A DNA stretch of 5,025 nt. Source: DASSZN01 sp035702805 (GTDB lineage Bacteria > Chloroflexota > Chloroflexia > Thermomicrobiales > Thermomicrobiaceae). Where the stretch lies: NCBI GenBank assembly GCA_035702805.1, contig DASSZN010000259.1, forward strand, positions 1 through 5,025. The letters run 5' to 3'. The notes beneath the pieces are model-generated. The model was not told the DNA's origin. It saw only the letters and a program-made list of their open reading frames with translations, and searched no databases. This document shows positions 1 to 4,498 of this stretch, in pieces. Numbering within the stretch: position 1 is the stretch's first letter; every line of letters starts with the position of its first letter. Both the position numbers and the translations under genes were made by a program.

Positions 1-236
1 TAGAGGGCGAGCACGCCGACACCGCTGCCGATACCGCTGAGCGCGCCCCAGGCGAGCGTCTCCGGGCCGGGCGCGGCCGGCCGCTGCGCCAGCACGGCGA
101 TGACGGCCGCCAGCAGCCCGATCGACTGGGAGACCCCCGCGACCGCGGTGGCGTCGCCGCGCCGGCCGGCCATCCCGGCGGTGAAGTCGGACACGCCCCA
201 GCACAGCGCGGCCAGCAGGCCCAGCGTCGCTCCCAT
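1..236 (-). CDS. EamA/DMT-family transporter, N-terminal part (cut by window edge)
   Basis: Reading the minus strand from the ATG at 236 gives 78 open codons that leave the window at base 1, so the C-terminal part is missing. The product begins MGATLGLLAALCWGVSDF, the typical first helix of drug/metabolite transporter superfamily (EamA) proteins: a Leu/Ala-rich segment with a Trp-Gly-x-Ser-Asp-Phe turn. A short basic loop follows (GRRGD, about residues 24-28), then a second hydrophobic helix (about 38-50) and the start of a third (about 60-78). Full-length members usually have ten helices and about 280-300 residues and export or import small metabolites across the cytoplasmic membrane; the substrate cannot be told from this fragment. 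No Shine-Dalgarno sequence precedes the ATG, and a -10-like hexamer lies only 7 nt upstream, suggesting a leaderless mRNA. The gene is separated from the upstream sulfur operon by a terminator-like hairpin, so it is probably its own transcription unit. Confidence 0.82.
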   Translation of the reverse strand, partial: MGATLGLLAALCWGVSDFTAGMAGRRGDATAVAGVSQSIGLLAAVIAVLAQRPAAPGPETLAWGALSGIGSGVGVLAL

Positions 237-243
237 GCGGCGT

Positions 244-265
244 ACTCTACCGCGGAACCGGTGCG
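244..265 (-). promoter_or_regulatory. Candidate promoter for the EamA transporter gene (leaderless)
   Basis: On the minus strand a TAGAGT hexamer (bases 244-249) matches the -10 consensus at four of six positions, including TA at the start and the final T. It ends exactly 7 nt before the ATG at 236. Transcription starting the usual 6-8 nt downstream would begin at or next to the A of the start codon. There is no purine-rich ribosome-binding site in the gap, which agrees with a leaderless transcript. No good -35 is visible. This is an inference from spacing alone. Confidence 0.3.
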
Positions 266-373
266 CCGAAAGGCCGGCGGCATTGGGGCCGAACACCGCC
301 TCCGACCGATCTCGCCCCGGCCGCGCGCCGCCACCGATGCGCCGACGCGGACCCGGCAGGCACGGAAGCGCGA

Positions 374-402
374 AGGGGCCCCCGCCGATCGCGGGGCCCC
401 CT
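374..402 (-). terminator. GC-rich hairpin, likely terminator of the dsrE2-tusA-sqr operon
   Basis: Bases 374-385 and 391-402 form a 12-bp stem with one C-C mismatch around a 5-nt loop (386-390). The stem lies about 37 nt past the stop codon of the SQR-like gene. Read on the minus strand the stem is followed by TTCGCGCTTCC, so there is only a weak T-tract. The structure is nearly symmetrical and could also act on the plus strand. Placement between two minus-strand genes with different start signals supports a terminator role; the poor T-tract leaves factor-dependent termination or simple 3'-end protection possible. Confidence 0.5.
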
Positions 403-438
403 CCCGGCTCGTCTCCGACCGCTCAGGCGTTCAGACGG

Positions 439-1578
439 TCACACGATGCCGCGCGGCACGATGTACCAGTAGGTGCGATTGAAGACCATCTTCTCGTAGT
501 GGTAGATGCGCGAGGGCCGCGGCGGCTCCGGCGGGTGGTCGTAGTCAAAGTTCAGCGACGTCGCCTGCTCGTTGCCCGTCTCCAGGAAGCAGATCACGTG
601 GCCGTGGTAGTGGCCGTTGTTGCTCGGCTTACCCGTCACCGCCTCGACGATGCGGTCCGCCACCACCTTCGCCTGGAAGTGCGCTGCCGAGCCGCTCTTA
701 GAGACCGGCAGGTCGTTGGCGTCACCGACGACGAAGACGCGCTCGTCCCCCTTCATCTCCAGCGTGTTCCGATCGGTCGGGATCCAGCCCTGATCGTCCC
801 CCAAACCGGAGTTACTGATGATCTCGACCCCCCGGTGCGGCGGGATCATCACCAGCAGGTCGTAGTCAAGCGTCGTCCCCTCGAGCGAGGTGATCTGCCG
901 CTTCTCGACATCCACCTCCTGGGGATTGAAGAAGGTCTCGTACTTGACGCCGCGCTCGTCGAGGAGCGGGGTCACGCGCTCGGACACCGTCTCGATGGCG
1001 AACACGCGGCCGATCGGGTAGGTGTAGGTCAGCTCGACCCGGTCGCGCTTCCCCTGGTGGCGCAGCTCGGCGTCGAGCAGGAAGAGAAACTCCAGCGGCG
1101 CCACCGGGCAGCGATGGGGCAGTCCGCCGACGCCGACGACGATCCGGCCATGATCGAAGTCAGCCAGAGCTTTACCTAGCTGGACCGCAGCCTCGGCCGA
1201 GTAGAAGTGGTGGCCTCCCTCGGCCAGGCCCGGCACGTCCTCCGGAACGTTGCGCGAGCCGGTGGCGACGACCAGGTAGTCGTAGGGGAGGGCGGCTCCG
1301 TCGCCGGCCACGACCAGGCGGCGCGCGGCATCGATGCGGGTGAAGTCGTCCACGACCAGGTTGATGCGCCGGTCGAGCAGCCCCTTCTCGGCGCGCACCA
1401 GGTTTCGGGCGTTCTCCTTACCGAACGGGATGTAGAGCCAGCCCGGCTGATAGACGTGGCGGCCGGTGCGGTCGGCTACGGTGATCTCGACGTCGTGACG
1501 GGCAAGCCCGCGGGCCAGCAGGTTGGCCGTGAGGGTACCGCCGACCCCGCCGCCCAGGACCACGATGCGCGTCGGCAT
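439..1578 (-). CDS. Sulfide:quinone oxidoreductase-like FAD/NAD(P)-dependent flavoprotein
   Basis: This 379-residue protein has the layout of the SQR/flavocytochrome c sulfide dehydrogenase family. It has an N-terminal dinucleotide-binding motif (VVLGGGVGG, 6-14), the ATGSR segment (105-109) and a second FAD-binding motif VFVVGDAND (281-289). Only two cysteines occur: Cys157 in HRCPVAPLE, at the place of the family's CxxxPxE redox cysteine, and Cys330 in ICFLETG near the C-terminus. Together they match the cysteine pair that handles sulfur next to FAD. The third, earlier cysteine of classical SQRs (Cys128 in the Acidithiobacillus enzyme) is absent. The C-terminal end is rich in aromatic and basic residues, as in family members that bind the membrane surface. 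The expected reaction is oxidation of sulfide to sulfane sulfur with electrons passed to quinone; other sulfur substrates are possible. The ATG at 1578 is preceded by GGAGGGAG (1585-1592). The gene starts 20 nt after tusA and is last in the operon. Confidence 0.8.
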   Translation of the reverse strand: MPTRIVVLGGGVGGTLTANLLARGLARHDVEITVADRTGRHVYQPGWLYIPFGKENARNLVRAEKGLLDRRINLVVDDFTRIDAARRLVVAGDGAALPYDYLVVATGSRNVPEDVPGLAEGGHHFYSAEAAVQLGKALADFDHGRIVVGVGGLPHRCPVAPLEFLFLLDAELRHQGKRDRVELTYTYPIGRVFAIETVSERVTPLLDERGVKYETFFNPQEVDVEKRQITSLEGTTLDYDLLVMIPPHRGVEIISNSGLGDDQGWIPTDRNTLEMKGDERVFVVGDANDLPVSKSGSAAHFQAKVVADRIVEAVTGKPSNNGHYHGHVICFLETGNEQATSLNFDYDHPPEPPRPSRIYHYEKMVFNRTYWYIVPRGIV

Positions 1579-1584
1579 GGGACG

Positions 1585-1592
1585 CTCCCTCC
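1585..1592 (-). promoter_or_regulatory. Ribosome-binding site of the SQR-like gene
   Basis: GGAGGGAG on the minus strand lies 6 nt before the ATG at 1578 and within the 20-nt gap after the tusA stop. It fixes the start of the SQR-like protein and shows independent initiation rather than overlap coupling. Confidence 0.7.
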
Positions 1593-1598
1593 GTACTC

Positions 1599-1847
1599 CT
1601 AGTGCGTCTTGCGCATGACGAAGCGGGTGTAGCCCCCCTCGGGGAACGCGCCGAGGAACTCCATCTTCGCCTTGGTAATCCAGACCGGGATGTCCTTGCT
1701 CGATCCCGGGTCGGACGACAGCACGGCGATCACGCTCCCGACCGGCGCGGTCTTGACCGCGCGGATCAGCTCCATCAGCGGCCCCGGGCAGAAACTACCG
1801 CGGGCGTCCAGCTCCTTGTCGATCTTGAGATCCTTCTGCTCGAGCAT
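1599..1847 (-). CDS. tusA: TusA-family sulfur carrier protein
   Basis: This 82-residue protein carries the family signature near its N-terminus: LDARGSFCPGPLMELIRAVK, with Cys20 in the CPGP motif (20-23). The motif lies at the start of a helix where the cysteine takes up sulfur as persulfide. The rest (SVIAVLSSDPGSSKDIPVWITKAK, then EGGYTRFVMRK) gives the beta-alpha-beta-alpha-beta-beta pattern and length (about 80 residues) usual for TusA/SirA proteins. In sulfur-oxidising bacteria such proteins shuttle sulfane sulfur between rhodanese, DsrE-type proteins and oxidising enzymes; elsewhere they serve tRNA thiolation or cofactor synthesis. Being flanked by dsrE2 and an SQR-like gene points to the oxidation role. 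The ATG at 1847 is chosen because GGAGGAGG (1856-1863) sits 8 nt upstream. An upstream in-frame ATG at 1877 lies inside the intergenic hairpin and would add ten residues that do not resemble the family. Stop codon is TAG. Confidence 0.88.
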   Translation of the reverse strand: MLEQKDLKIDKELDARGSFCPGPLMELIRAVKTAPVGSVIAVLSSDPGSSKDIPVWITKAKMEFLGAFPEGGYTRFVMRKTH

Positions 1848-1855
1848 CGTGGTTG

Positions 1856-1863
1856 CCTCCTCC
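1856..1863 (-). promoter_or_regulatory. Ribosome-binding site of tusA
   Basis: GGAGGAGG on the minus strand, 8 nt before the ATG at 1847. It decides the tusA start in favour of 1847 over 1877. It directly touches the base of the repeat-built hairpin at 1864-1893, so folding of that hairpin could affect access to it. Confidence 0.7.
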
Positions 1864-1893
1864 GCGTCACGCGTCACGCGCGACGCGTGACGC
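1864..1893 (-). repeat. Intergenic hairpin built from repeated 10-mer between dsrE2 and tusA
   Basis: The 10-mer GCGTCACGCG occurs at 1864-1873 and again, overlapping, at 1871-1880, and its exact reverse complement is at 1884-1893. The RNA can therefore fold in two registers. One is a 10-bp stem with a 3-nt loop (1871-1880 with 1884-1893). The other is a 10-bp stem with a 10-nt loop (1864-1873 with 1884-1893). It begins 7 nt after the dsrE2 stop codon and ends at the tusA ribosome-binding site. No T-run follows, so it is not a classical terminator. Likely roles are stabilising the dsrE2 3' end, partial attenuation, or an operator for a DNA-binding protein. Confidence 0.6.
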
Positions 1894-1900
1894 CCGGTCG

Positions 1901-2326
1901 TCAGATGAACAGGGTGATCTTCGCGTCCTGCGCCAGGTCGATGAAGCCGGCCACGCCGAGCGTGTCATCGACGATGTCCTCCATGTCGGACATCTTGATG
2001 TCCAGCAGTTCCATGGTCTGGCTGCAGGCGAGGACGTGCAGGTCCCCGAGCTCCTTGGCCTGGGTCAGCGTGTCGAACCAGGACGGCACCTTCTTGGCCT
2101 GCATCGCCTGCATCATCGGCTCGCGAAACTCCTCGAAGTCCTTGCTGATCTTCATGTTCGTCAGGTGGTCGCCCTTACGGAGTGCCAGCAGACCCCAATA
2201 GGTGATGAAGAGGTTGACATCCATCCCCATCGCCACTCCGCCAGTCACCAGCGTAACGGCCGCCATGAGCTTGTCCACGGTGCCGGAGTAGAGGATGACC
2301 GCCATCTTGTCGGCCCGATCGTCCAC
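1901..2326 (-). CDS. DsrE/DsrF-like (DsrE2-type) sulfur-transfer protein
   Basis: The 141-residue product starts VDDRADKMAVILYSGTVDKL and has the features of the DsrE2 branch of the DsrE/F/H superfamily. These are a first strand followed by a 'SGTVDKLMAAVTL' helix, a Gly-Met-rich helix with VNLFITYWGLLAL (38-49), and a single cysteine, Cys101, in HVLACSQTMELLDIK. That position corresponds to the persulfide-forming cysteine of the family. Hydrophobic stretches at about 20-35 and 37-49 fit the known tendency of DsrE2 proteins toward membrane association, but I would not call firm transmembrane segments. DsrE2 proteins are partners of TusA and rhodanese in sulfur relay, and tusA follows 53 nt downstream. 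The GTG start at 2326 is chosen because GGGAGGA lies 4 nt before it; the ATG at 2305 is too far from that site, and the open frame up to 2404 lacks a ribosome-binding site and family-like sequence. First gene of the operon. Confidence 0.82.
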   Translation of the reverse strand: MDDRADKMAVILYSGTVDKLMAAVTLVTGGVAMGMDVNLFITYWGLLALRKGDHLTNMKISKDFEEFREPMMQAMQAKKVPSWFDTLTQAKELGDLHVLACSQTMELLDIKMSDMEDIVDDTLGVAGFIDLAQDAKITLFI

Positions 2327-2330
2327 GCCG

Positions 2331-2339
2331 TCCTCCCTT
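2331..2339 (-). promoter_or_regulatory. Ribosome-binding site selecting the GTG start of dsrE2
   Basis: AAGGGAGGA on the minus strand is followed by CGGC and then the GTG at 2326. The next in-frame ATG (2305) would sit more than 20 nt away from this site, so initiation at GTG is favoured. Confidence 0.6.
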
Positions 2340-2393
2340 CGTGAACCCCGGAAAGCGATCCCGTGCCGCGTCCGGTAGCTCACGTCGGCCATC

Positions 2394-2421
2394 AGGGTAG
2401 TCAAATGGCCATGTCAGACAA
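2394..2421 (-). promoter_or_regulatory. Weak candidate promoter for the dsrE2-tusA-sqr operon
   Basis: On the minus strand TTGTCT (2416-2421) and TACCCT (2394-2399) are separated by 16 nt and lie about 70 nt upstream of the dsrE2 start. The -35 matches four of six consensus positions, the -10 three of six. The surrounding DNA (2400-2470) is the least GC-rich part of the window, as expected around a promoter, but the match is poor and other positions are possible. Confidence 0.22.
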
Positions 2422-2422
2422 G

Positions 2423-2459
2423 TGTCACGCTAAAGCGGCGCAACAACAACTTCGTGACA
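2423..2459. promoter_or_regulatory. Inverted repeat in the divergent intergenic region, possible operator
   Basis: TGTCACG (2423-2429) and its reverse complement CGTGACA (2453-2459) form an exact 7-bp inverted repeat with a 23-nt spacer. The arm centres are 30 bp apart, close to three helical turns, so both arms would face the same side of the DNA. It sits just upstream of the likely promoter of the sulfur operon. The core GTCACG is shared with the hairpin between dsrE2 and tusA. No regulator gene is in the window to pair it with. Confidence 0.35.
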
Positions 2460-2570
2460 AATCCGACAAACTTAGCCCCGCCGCGCGATCGCGGGTGAGT
2501 GACCGGCCAAGCGCTCGCCGCACAGCGCCCCTGTGACCACACCGGCTGCTGACATTCAGTCACCGCGGAT

Positions 2571-2600
2571 CTGGCAACGGCGGCCCGGCTCGCGTACACT
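2571..2600 (+). promoter_or_regulatory. Candidate promoter for the L,D-transpeptidase gene
   Basis: CTGGCA (2571-2576, four of six -35 matches) and TACACT (2595-2600, four of six -10 matches) are separated by 18 nt. A start point near 2607 would give a leader of roughly 120 nt before the ATG at 2731. An ACACT/AGTGT inverted pair (2596-2600 and 2610-2614) spans the expected start point and could be an operator, though five bases is short. Confidence 0.35.
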
Positions 2601-2719
2601 GTTAGCGAAAGTGTGCGTTCGTTCGCCGGTTCACGGCATACGCGCGACACCCGGCCGGTGCCGGTGAGTCGCCGCGCGCGGGGGACAGCCGCGGCCGGTG
2701 GCCGGGTCGTTCAGGGAGC

Positions 2720-2723
2720 GAGG
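2720..2723 (+). promoter_or_regulatory. Ribosome-binding site selecting the ATG start of the L,D-transpeptidase
   Basis: GAGG, 7 nt before the ATG at 2731, favours this start over the in-frame GTG at 2698. The ATG start also gives a normal lipoprotein signal peptide with basic residues directly at the N-terminus. Confidence 0.55.
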
Positions 2724-2730
2724 ACGACGA

Positions 2731-3639
2731 ATGCGTCGCGCGGGCCGGGGCGTGCTGATCGCCGTGCTCGTGGTGTTTCTGGCTGCCTGCAGCGTGCAGC
2801 GCCCGATCCCATCGCGCACCGCTACCTCCCTCGTCAGCGCTCCGGTCGCGGCGCTCCCGTCCCTGACACCCACGCCGGCACCCAGTCCGAGCGCGACCGT
2901 CGCCCCGTTGCCGACGCCCACACCGACGTCCGCGCCCGTGCCACAGGCCGTGCCGACCGGCGTCGGCGGCGCCTCCGCGAGCGATCCCTGGGCGAACGCG
3001 ATCCACCTGGCGGACGGCTCCACGCTCGGCGTCGTCACGGTGCCGATCCTGAACGTCCGCGCGGCGCCGCGCCTGTCGTCGCCCGTGCTGAGCGAGGTGT
3101 TCGGCAACCACCCCCTCCCGGTCTACGAGCAGGTGACGGGCGACCGCGTCGATGGCAACCCGTCCTGGTACCGGGTTGCGCCGGCCGGCTACGTCGCGGC
3201 GGCGCTGGTCGCCCCACTGATCCCGCCGACACCGCCGCGGACCTTCTCCGGGCACTGGGTCGACGTGGACCTCACGCGGTTCTACGCCATCGCCTACAAC
3301 GGCAAGACGCCGGTCTATGCCGCCATCATCACGGCCGGCGGGAGCGACAACCCCACGCCGACCGGGGTCTTCCAGGTCCTCGAGCGCGTGCGCAACGCGA
3401 CGATGGACGCCGCCACCGTCGGCATCCCGAAGGGCTCTCCCGGCTACTACTACCTGACCAACGTGCAGTACACGCAGTACTTCAAGTCGGGCGGCTACGC
3501 GCTGCACCAGAACTACTGGACTCCACCGGACAGGTTCGGCAACTACTCGACCCACGGCTGCGTCGGGCTGCTGCTGCCAGACGCGGAGTGGTTCTGGAAC
3601 TTCCTCGCGGTCGGCTCGACCGTCAGCATCCACAACTGA
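2731..3639 (+). CDS. Lipoprotein L,D-transpeptidase (YkuD domain) with SH3b-like segment
   Basis: This 302-residue protein starts with a lipoprotein signal (MRRAGRG, a hydrophobic core 8-18, lipobox LAAC with Cys20), so it is predicted to be lipid-anchored outside the cytoplasmic membrane. A Pro/Thr/Ser/Ala-rich linker follows (about 24-85, with TPTPAPSPS and PTPTPTS). Residues about 96-162 resemble a bacterial SH3 domain (VPILNVRAAPRLSSPVL, then a SWYRVAPAGYVAAALV ending), probably for wall binding. Residues about 176-302 form the YkuD catalytic domain: a strand typical of the fold (AIAYNGKTPVYAAIITAGG), PTPTGVF (208-214), His259, and the active-site segment STHGC with catalytic Cys277. Such enzymes form 3-3 cross-links in peptidoglycan or attach proteins to it, using an acyl-enzyme at the cysteine. 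The usual Arg two residues after the catalytic Cys (HGCVR) is Gly279 here. The gene is divergent from the sulfur operon and 120 nt upstream of nadE. The alternative GTG start at 2698 adds 11 residues. Confidence 0.85.
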   Translation: MRRAGRGVLIAVLVVFLAACSVQRPIPSRTATSLVSAPVAALPSLTPTPAPSPSATVAPLPTPTPTSAPVPQAVPTGVGGASASDPWANAIHLADGSTLGVVTVPILNVRAAPRLSSPVLSEVFGNHPLPVYEQVTGDRVDGNPSWYRVAPAGYVAAALVAPLIPPTPPRTFSGHWVDVDLTRFYAIAYNGKTPVYAAIITAGGSDNPTPTGVFQVLERVRNATMDAATVGIPKGSPGYYYLTNVQYTQYFKSGGYALHQNYWTPPDRFGNYSTHGCVGLLLPDAEWFWNFLAVGSTVSIHN

Positions 3640-3660
3640 CGGACCGCGATCCACCGGCGC

Positions 3661-3690
3661 TTGACGGGTGGGCCGGGCGCGACGGATGAT
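3661..3690 (+). promoter_or_regulatory. Candidate promoter for nadE
   Basis: TTGACG (3661-3666, five of six -35 matches) and GATGAT (3685-3690, four of six -10 matches) are 18 nt apart, about 70 nt upstream of nadE. The position in the gap after the transpeptidase stop supports a separate nadE promoter. High GC content makes chance matches possible. Confidence 0.35.
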
Positions 3691-3699
3691 CGCGGGACG

Positions 3700-3728
3700 G
3701 CGCCGCGCGGCGACCGGCGGCGCGGCGC
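3700..3728 (+). repeat. GC-only hairpin in the gap before nadE
   Basis: GCGCCGCGC (3700-3708) pairs exactly with GCGCGGCGC (3720-3728) around an 11-nt loop. It contains a smaller perfect palindrome at 3702-3711. No T-run follows, so it is a doubtful terminator for the transpeptidase gene; it would lie in the 5' leader if the promoter at 3661-3690 is used. The very high GC of this stretch makes such pairing likely by chance. Confidence 0.3.
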
Positions 3729-3746
3729 GGCGAGGCCGGCTACGGC

Positions 3747-3752
3747 AGGGAG
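3747..3752 (+). promoter_or_regulatory. Ribosome-binding site of nadE
   Basis: AGGGAG, 7 nt before the ATG at 3760. It fixes the start within a longer open frame that begins at 3661 and whose first 33 codons are GC-rich, Arg/Pro-heavy and unlike the family. Confidence 0.6.
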
Positions 3753-3759
3753 ATGGACC

Positions 3760-4488
3760 ATGGGTTTGGCGGACCAGATCGCGGCGTGGATCGAGCAGCA
3801 GGTGGCGCGAGCCGGCGCGGGCGGCGTCGTGATCGGTCTCTCCGGAGGCATCGACTCGGCCACGGCCGCCGGCCTCGCCGCGCGCGGGCTCGGGCCGGAG
3901 CGGGTGCGGGGCGTGATCATGCCGGCCCACAGCCAGCCCGGTGACCTGGAGGATGCCCGGCTCGGGGCGCGGGCGTTCGGGCTCGAGCCGCTGCTGATCG
4001 ACCTGACCCCCGCCTACGACCGGCTGGCCGAGTCGCTGCCACCGGGGAACGACCTGGCGATGGCCAACCTCAAGCCGCGCCTGCGCATGCTCACGCTCTA
4101 CCACGTCGCCAACACCGACAACCGCCTGGTGCTCGGCACCGGCAACAAGACGGAGCTCATGGTCGGCTACTTCACCAAGTACGGCGACGGCGGCGTGGAC
4201 CTGCTGCCGCTGGCCGGCCTCTACAAGCACCAGGTGCGCGAGCTGGCGCGGGAGATCGGGGTGCCGCGACCGATCCTCGACAAGCCGCCCAGCGCCGGCC
4301 TCTGGCCGGGTCAGACCGACGAGGGGGAGATGGGGATCAGCTACCCGGAGCTCGACGCCATCCTGGCCGCCATCGAGCGCGGCGACACCTCGGGCCTGCC
4401 GGCTGAGCAGGTCGCGCGCGTCGAGCGGATGATGGCGCGCTCGGAGCACAAGCGGCACATGCCGCCGAGCTTCCAGCCGGGTCGCTGA
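3760..4488 (+). CDS. nadE: NH3-dependent NAD+ synthetase
   Basis: The 242-residue product is a clear single-domain NAD synthetase: it adenylates nicotinate adenine dinucleotide with ATP and amidates it with ammonia, the last step of NAD synthesis in the cytoplasm. Visible motifs are the N-type ATP pyrophosphatase loop GLSGGIDSA (26-34), MANLKPRLRM (101-110), GTGNKTELMVGYFTKYGDGGVDLLPLAG as a family block (126-153, shown in part), LYKHQVRELA (154-163) and PPSAGLWPGQTDEGEMG (176-192). The C-terminus SEHKRHMPPSFQP (228-240) contains the HKR..P ending usual for these enzymes. There is no N-terminal nitrilase/glutaminase domain, so ammonia, or a separate glutaminase, must supply nitrogen. Length is at the short end of the ammonia-type family (about 240-275). 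It is followed after 10 nt by a small membrane protein gene, probably in the same transcript. An out-of-frame ATG at 3753 overlaps the ribosome-binding region and is not a real start. Confidence 0.93.
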   Translation: MGLADQIAAWIEQQVARAGAGGVVIGLSGGIDSATAAGLAARGLGPERVRGVIMPAHSQPGDLEDARLGARAFGLEPLLIDLTPAYDRLAESLPPGNDLAMANLKPRLRMLTLYHVANTDNRLVLGTGNKTELMVGYFTKYGDGGVDLLPLAGLYKHQVRELAREIGVPRPILDKPPSAGLWPGQTDEGEMGISYPELDAILAAIERGDTSGLPAEQVARVERMMARSEHKRHMPPSFQPGR

Positions 4489-4498
4489 GGCCGGGCGC

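Larger units (their letters stand above)
2327..2730. other. Divergent intergenic region between the sulfur operon and the L,D-transpeptidase gene
   Basis: About 400 bases without a convincing gene; open frames crossing it are shadows with no ribosome-binding site or recognisable product. It holds the dsrE2 ribosome-binding site, candidate promoters for both directions, and five GTGAC/GTCAC pentamers (2424, 2454, 2499, 2533, 2559). It also holds three GACAA copies (2417, 2456, 2465), two of them 9 bp apart. Bases 2400-2470 are distinctly less GC-rich than the flanking genes. This arrangement suggests a regulatory region, but no site matches a regulator consensus I can name. Confidence 0.6.

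Noticed and set aside
100..1179. Plus-strand open frame of 359 codons over the left part of the window
   Set aside because: It runs opposite the EamA fragment, the terminator hairpin and the SQR-like gene, has low-complexity Arg/Pro/Val composition and no start signal; a GC-bias shadow.
1848..1877. Ten-residue N-terminal extension of TusA to the ATG at 1877
   Set aside because: The ATG is inside the intergenic hairpin; the strong GGAGGAGG is correctly spaced for 1847 instead.
1864..1893. CRISPR or mobile-element repeat
   Set aside because: Only three short 10-mer copies, two overlapping and one inverted, with no spacers, no target duplication and no transposase nearby; best read as a local hairpin or operator.
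2327..2404. N-terminal extension of the DsrE2-like protein to an ATG at 2404
   Set aside because: The extra 26 codons have no ribosome-binding site at their start and no family-like sequence, and would read through the strong site at 2331-2339 that serves the GTG at 2326.
3661..3759. N-terminal extension of NadE to 3661
   Set aside because: Arg/Gly/Pro-rich stretch unlike the family, covering a promoter-like pair and a hairpin; AGGGAG at 3747-3752 fits the ATG at 3760.
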